Notes under the pieces: generated by a model | Databases searched by the model: none | The model's input: only the letters and a program-made list of their open reading frames with translations | What the model was told of the DNA's origin: nothing | Made by a program: the position numbers and the translations under genes | Shown here: piece by piece, positions 58,665 to 64,000 of the stretch | Layout of the letters: every line of letters starts with the position of its first letter | Numbering within the stretch: the stretch's first letter is position 1 | Source of the DNA: Datisca glomerata | Lineage: Eukaryota > Streptophyta > Magnoliopsida > Cucurbitales > Datiscaceae | Direction of reading: 5' to 3' | DNA: 64,000 nucleotides | Assembly (NCBI GenBank): GCA_003255025.1 | Contig: QANY01004770.1 | Coordinates: 1,039,790-1,103,789 of the forward strand

Positions 58665-60859
58665 AAACTAATTTAAAATAAACGTGTGATTTAAAATTAA
58701 TATTAGCTACTATCTTTAAAACTTGTTGTAATATTTAAATACATTAGCTTGTTTATAATTATTATATTATACTATATAGCATTGCTCTTTAATAGTATAG
58801 AAAGTAATTTTATTATTTTAATTTGTCATATTCTTAAAAAATAATTATCATAGTAGAGAAAGTTTCTCTTATTCAAAAATATATTAATGTTTTTCTCTAA
58901 ATTTATTTTTATGAATTTTTCATGTTTCCGATATCGTAGTTATTACAATGTGTTTAAATTATAAATTTCTTACCAAAAAGTTTTTGTTGACTTAAAAATA
59001 AAATTTTATTTTACAAAAAATTTCAAATTTTATATTGACGAATATTCATTTCTAACTACACAATATTATATATTATTTTATTTCAATAATAATTAAATAC
59101 AAATTACCATTAAATGAAAAATATAATTTTATTGTATAAATTTAATGAGAAAAAAGTAAAATACTCAATACTATATTTTTCGTTAAGAAGGATAAAAAAA
59201 TAAAAAAAAATTCACTTTAAACCATATTTTAATATAATAACTTTTAACATGCTATGTCTATTTGACACAGATTCAAAACTCACTCACCTGACAAGACATA
59301 TTTTAACTGTCCATATCATCATCATCCTGCATTTCAACATCTAATTTTTCAAAAATTAGGCCAAGTTCCATTTTCCCAAGAAGTATAAAGGAGTTATTTG
59401 ATTATTTTAATAACTTTTGTGGCCGGGGTGCCAAATAATTCTGGTATATGTCAACCTTTCAAGTGGATTAGATCTTTTTTTTTTTACAAAAGGAAGATTA
59501 CATTAAAGATACCAAAAGCAGTTAAAGTTGGATCGTATAGTATGAATTGCTAGGATTTCATTTATTATTTATCAATTCAATTCAAGCACTTAATATTTTA
59601 TTTTTGGCCATTTGCACGAATATTGCTTTGCTTTTTTTTCCTTTTTGACGAAAATATATTTGTGCCAGTCGACAAAAAGTTCATCACGGGTCTCAAAACT
59701 AGATTCCCGGTCATATATTAAGGAGGACGGAAATGATAATAGATAATTTCAGCTGCAAATATAACCCCTCTAAATTTTAGCTGCAAAAATGACCCACTTT
59801 ATGAGGAAATTATTAACTTTTAATATTTTTTTACTTTTATACCCTTGATGAAAAAGTTTGAAGCTTCATCTTCTACTTCCTTCACGCCATTACTATTGGA
59901 ACGCAATTGATTCATTCTCATCTTGGCTCTTTATCTTTGTGTTGATCATTCATATCATTGATGATTTTGTTTACTATTGTCAAATTTTCCTTTATTGTTT
60001 GCTTGATTTTCTTTCTAATTTATAGACATGATTTGTTGCTGCAGCATAGATATTCATTCTCTATTCAAATCTGTAATCTTGTGTCGGTGGGTGTCGCGAA
60101 AAAGAGAGTACCTATGAGAGAGATGAAGTGAGTATATTATGTATTTTTGTCTATTATTAAACAAAAGTCTATTTTCATATTTTACTATTTTAGTTATTGT
60201 ACTATATTAATTTGTCAGTTATTTTTTAACTACAATTATTTAAGGGTCATTATTACTAATAAGTTCTATAATAGGGTTATTTATGTCAAAAGTGTTAAGA
60301 GAATGTCAAAGCTCATCACGAAGTCCTTAGCCCTTAGATCACCTTTTATATGGACCTCACATAAAATAATCTAAACGTGATTATCTCATGAATCGTACAT
60401 TCCTTGTATTGTAGCAGGACCTAGGAGTTTAAGATCCAAAATAATTAGTTGCGGTTGCTATCTCTACCCATTGAAAATGAAGATAAGATTTAACCTAAGT
60501 CATTGTCGGGTACATTATATTGAAGTGATCTGTATAATGCTAATGCTTAATATACCTCATGCTTAGAATCAATTTACCTCATGTGTGCCTAAATTTTCTC
60601 TGTCAACAAAAAATCACCATCCGTCCAATTTCCAGTGAAAATGTTGCTAAAACGCACTTTTATCTAAAAAAATACATCTCTTAGAGAGGAAAAATTGATT
60701 TTGGGTCAATAGACTTAACCTAGACCGAGAGAAACCTTCTATTATAATAACATCCAATGGCTAGGATTGAGATATCAATCCTAGTAGAAAATTAAATACA
60801 TAATTAAAATTAATTATATATTTTAATTAATAATTTTTGTTACTTAAAATAATACCGAA
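58665..60859. other. AT-rich spacer without recognisable gene
   Basis: Very AT-rich from 58665 to 59650, with no coding signal. Around 59745-59795 a short direct repeat (AGCTGCAAATATAAC and AGCTGCAAAAATGAC) appears. A 75-codon frame at 60147-60374 has no family resemblance. Confidence 0.4.
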
Positions 60860-61940
60860 ATAATTTAAGTGGTTGACTATTAGGGTAATTCACGCCGTGC
60901 ATATTAATTATAGGTCATGACAATTCCTAAAATATGTGCGCTAGCTCGGGGACTATAAGAATAAAAACATTGTTTGCTAAATAATTAATATAGTCTACTA
61001 ACCAAACTCATTATCTGATTTATTAATGACATTATAATTAATTCTACTATAAAATTGTAATTAGACTTTAATCTTATTTTATATTACTCTATGTAATTAT
61101 CTATAACATATTATTCATTATGTGTTACCCCTTCATAATATAGTACCGTGTATAACTAGGTGAAGTACTTTCGAACTAATTTATACACATTTTTTATATT
61201 CTTATGTTTCAAATATCGTTCTATTGACCAACCATGATAATTTGAATACTTGATGTCTGAAATAAAATTATCAAGCCTCTAATAATATATTAGAAATACT
61301 AAGTGTTTAATTTACTGTCATCACATAAACATATTCTATTAAGGGGTACTATGTCGTTAACATAAAACTGCATATGGATTCTACTATTGAAAATATATAT
61401 ATCATCACTAACTAATAATCCACCTATCTAAACTACAGAATATAATATCTCATAGAGTCTCAATTATATTATATTAAAACAATTAAGTTATTAAATATAA
61501 GTTCATAAATCTCTTAAGATTAAAAGCACTCATACTATAATATCAATAAGCCATGATTTTCTTAAGATAATACTTTACCAAAATCTGATGCATTATTCAT
61601 TTTAGCGCATTTTAAATGCACGAATACATTAATTACGTACTCCATCTAGTGACCGAGGTAAATCACTCTACTTGACATAGTTAATACACTACAGCCTTTT
61701 TTAGTAAAACGCACAACTTCACTACACTATGAGAAATTAAGTTCAACTCATAAAGAACTCTTGGATGATTACATTGTTCCTATGAGCTAAACTTTATATG
61801 ACTTATAAATCAAGTATTATATACTTGTGGAACTTTTACAAGAATACAACGCATATAATATAAGAATATCATTAATTAAAATACAAAACTAATGTCTCGA
61901 TAAAAAAATGGAATTCACATGCTTTAATGGCGGAATCCCA
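60860..61940 (-). mobile_element. 3' LTR of copia family B (inverted copy)
   Basis: This is the inverse of the LTR at 27590-28640. Matching strings on the minus strand include AGTTTAGCTCATAGGAACAA and TGCTTTTAATCTTAAGAGA. It starts TGGGATTCCGCC on the minus strand at 61940, right after a purine-rich tract (AAAAAAGGGAGACTAT). The outer end is approximate. Confidence 0.7.
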
Positions 61941-62165
61941 ATAGTCTCCCTTTTTTCCTAAAGAATATCTTCAACCAGCTTAACCACTATGTTCTACACA
62001 TGTGACCCGAAGACACTTGTGGCTAAAAATTTTAAAAACTGGTTTGCCAGGTTTTTTCCTGAAGTATTATTAGAGACAATTATATCTCCTTATTGTATGA
62101 TCTTCCTATACAGATGATATTTTCATTAATGTGTCTGCCTCTTCGATGGTATGAAACCATAATCT
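61941..62165 (-). pseudogene. Copia family B: RNase H end and polypurine tract
   Basis: On the minus strand the text gives KRQTH, KYHLYRKIIQ, GDIIVSNNTSGKNLANQF and ATSVFGSHV, the end of a copia RNase H, followed by the AAAAAAGGGAGAC polypurine tract. It corresponds to the segment before the left LTR B copy at 27.4-27.59 kb. At 62165 it joins hAT-like DNA. Confidence 0.68.
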
Positions 62166-62857
62166 CACCACCTCTCTCCATTCAGTCTCCGCATCAATTT
62201 TCCTAACCATGGTTTCTCACCCTCTAGACACACAACAAAATCCTATCACTCTCAATAAGCTTCAAAATCTGACCAAATAAAAACCATTCTTCCTTCATGT
62301 GAGACTTAGTCCCTTTATCGTTCGCTCTCTTCCTCTCTAGTCCTTCATTATCTCTCTCTCTTGTCTCCATTTTTTGTGCTTTGAACCGGAGCTCAAACTC
62401 ATGGAATCAGAGACTATTGCTTTTGGAGTAACATGAGAAAGCTGCAAAGGTCCAAGTCATTATGATGTTCTTCTTCCTCCTTATCATCTGGGTCCTTGTC
62501 TTATTTCTCTTCATTTTTATGGTGATTTGAGTTTATTTTGCTTTATTTGTTGTGCTTTCAGTCTGATTTTGTTAGGGTTTAGTCTGATCTTGTTATGTAT
62601 TAGGTTGATTTTGTTAGGGTTTTTTCGAAAGGAAACTTGAATTGTTTCCAGACTATTTTTCATTTTCCTATCTTGATTCTGTTTTCCATCGATTTGGTCG
62701 GTTCGGTCTAAATTTTACAAGTTATTTACGGTCCAGTTCGGTTTAGTTTTTGTTTAACATTCGGTTCAATTCGGCTTTGAATAGTGAAAAATCACATTTG
62801 AGGTTCAATTTGATGGAACTCCTTAAGTTGCACCGAACTGAGCCGATTACACCCCTA
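62166..62857 (-). mobile_element. hAT-type transposon 5' end (inverted)
   Basis: On the minus strand the edge is TAGGGGTGTAATCGGCTCAG, followed by GAACCGAAT, AACCGAACTGGACCG and GACCGAACCGACC motifs and then AAACCCTAAC-rich leader text. The terminus shares its first 11 bases with the one at 24475 but diverges afterwards, so it is a different element of the same group. Its interior is lost at the junction with copia B. Confidence 0.55.
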
Positions 62858-63189
62858 TAAAAAATAGACAACATTTCAACTGGGCACATTCCACACATTA
62901 TGAACAGTAAGGTCTGCAACCAATGTACACAGCTCTAAGGTGTAGTAATGAGCTAGGCCAAAAGACAGTGTATAGAAATCTAAGATTCACAGAGAGCCCT
63001 ATTGGATTAACCATTACAAATTATGAAAAGAATTAAGAAAAGTCAACTTTCCAGCTCAAGCTGTAAAAATGGTTAAAAAGTTTTTTTTTTGCAAAAATGA
63101 CATAAAATGGCAGAATTAAATTTAATTACGAAAATTAGAAAAACGTAAACAAATAATTTACATTATTCCAACAATTTTAGCAAAAAGTG

Positions 63190-63870
63190 GATATTTCTTT
63201 GGAAGGTTTGAAAAAAATTGTAAGGAGTAAAAACGGGTATTTAAGTGAAAAAATTGGTATTTCTTTAGAGGGATAAGAAAAATTTCCAAGGAAAAAATAT
63301 GCATATTTTCGTCGGAGGGGGCTTGAAAAAAATTTTCACAAAAAAATGAATATGAAGAGATGTCACAACAACAAGCAATATATTAAAAATATTAGCTTCA
63401 AGATGCCTTCTTGAAGTCTACAAGATGACATCAAAATCATTTTAAACCCCTCTTAAAACCTACAAGATGGCTTCAAGATGATATTGAAGCCATCTTATAG
63501 ACTTCAAGATGGCGTCAAGATCATCTTAAAGTTGTCTTGAGATCTACAAGATTATTTTAATATGATTTCAAGATGATCTTGAAGCCGTTTCGTAGGTTCT
63601 TAGAGGGTTTCAAGATGATCTTGAAGTCATCTTGTAGACTTCAAAAAGACATCTTGAAACCATCGTCTTCATCATACTACTTGTTGTCGTGACATCCCTT
63701 CATACCTATTTTTTCTCCTTGAAATTTTTTTCAAGCCCTCTAACAAAATACTCATTTTTTCACCTAAACACTCATTTTTTCTCCTTAAAATTTTTTCAAG
63801 CCCTCTAACGAAATACTCATTTTTCACCTAATTACCCATTTTTTCTCCTTGAAAATTTTTTATCATAGGA
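63190..63870. mobile_element. Foldback element, about 680 bp
   Basis: Both arms are about 280-300 bases and pair across a centre near 63520. The inner arms contain GATGTCACAACAACAAG (left) and, in inverse, GATGTCACGACAACAAG (right). The outer arms carry repeated AGAGGGCTTGAAAAAAATTT and GGAGAAAAAATGGGTA blocks. The centre is made of alternating CTTCAAGATGATCTTGAAG-type units, which are themselves palindromic. There is no coding sequence. It is probably a foldback or MULE-like non-autonomous transposon. Confidence 0.75.
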
Positions 63871-64000
63871 AGTGAGGATGATAGAGAATGCGAAGAAAGA
63901 GAGTGAAGATAGAGTTGAAGCGGTAGTCATTGATGGAGGAAGTAAGGTGAGCTTCGTGTTTTGATTTGAGATAAATAGAAGAGAGAGTAAGTAAAGAAAG

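Noticed and set aside
1..64000. CRISPR arrays, rRNA, bacterial-type operons or defence systems
   Set aside because: The window is plant nuclear DNA; repeats seen are transposon-derived and no spacer-repeat pattern exists.

Overview
The window is nuclear DNA of a flowering plant, most likely a eudicot. It is AT-rich, and its genes have short exons with GT/AG introns. The two clear host genes belong to plant families, and the rest is layered plant transposons. The species cannot be named from the sequence.

Positions 1-8.3 kb are the gene-bearing part. The last two exons of a rhamnogalacturonate (pectin) lyase lie on the plus strand, ending at 2011. A complete ten-exon TIFY-CCT-GATA transcription factor gene (ZML/GATA24-25-28 type, 345 residues) lies on the minus strand (8257 to 2857). 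The two genes converge, and a short foldback repeat sits between them. The only other host-gene trace is a phytocystatin-like exon fragment near 22.8 kb, which carries the QVVAG loop but looks broken.

Positions 9-24 kb hold DNA-transposon remnants and one decayed retrotransposon: a CACTA-like end (9.45-9.85 kb), an 80-bp tandem array, a minus-strand Ty3/gypsy Tat-like element (10.6-16.2 kb), an internally deleted Mutator-like element with long TIRs and a perfect 9-bp target duplication (16742-18927), a foldback region (20.0-22.2 kb) and a small CACTA-like element (23.7-24.07 kb).

Positions 24.5-63 kb are a nest of retroelements. Copia 'B' 3' remnants occur at 26.9-28.6 kb (plus) and 60.9-62.2 kb (minus), each next to a hAT-type terminus. 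A hAT transposase pseudogene lies at 28.9-30.9 kb. Copia 'A' (33.2-41.9 kb, minus, two LTRs) abuts the 3' half of copia 'C' (41.95-43.69 kb, minus). An Athila-type Ty3/gypsy element (43.7-56.1 kb, plus) separates this from the gag end of C (56.1-58.6 kb). Inside the Athila element, about 3.6 kb of compositionally different DNA (52.15-55.78 kb) looks organellar, probably mitochondrial. The window ends in a 680-bp foldback element (63.19-63.87 kb).

None of the retroelement coding regions is open throughout. Many in-frame stops in the Athila gag sit where the family usually has Gln, as expected from C-to-T decay of methylated DNA. I found no CRISPR, rRNA, convincing tRNA, or clearly new gene system. 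The interest lies in the nesting order, the foldback structures, and a few captured or rearranged fragments.
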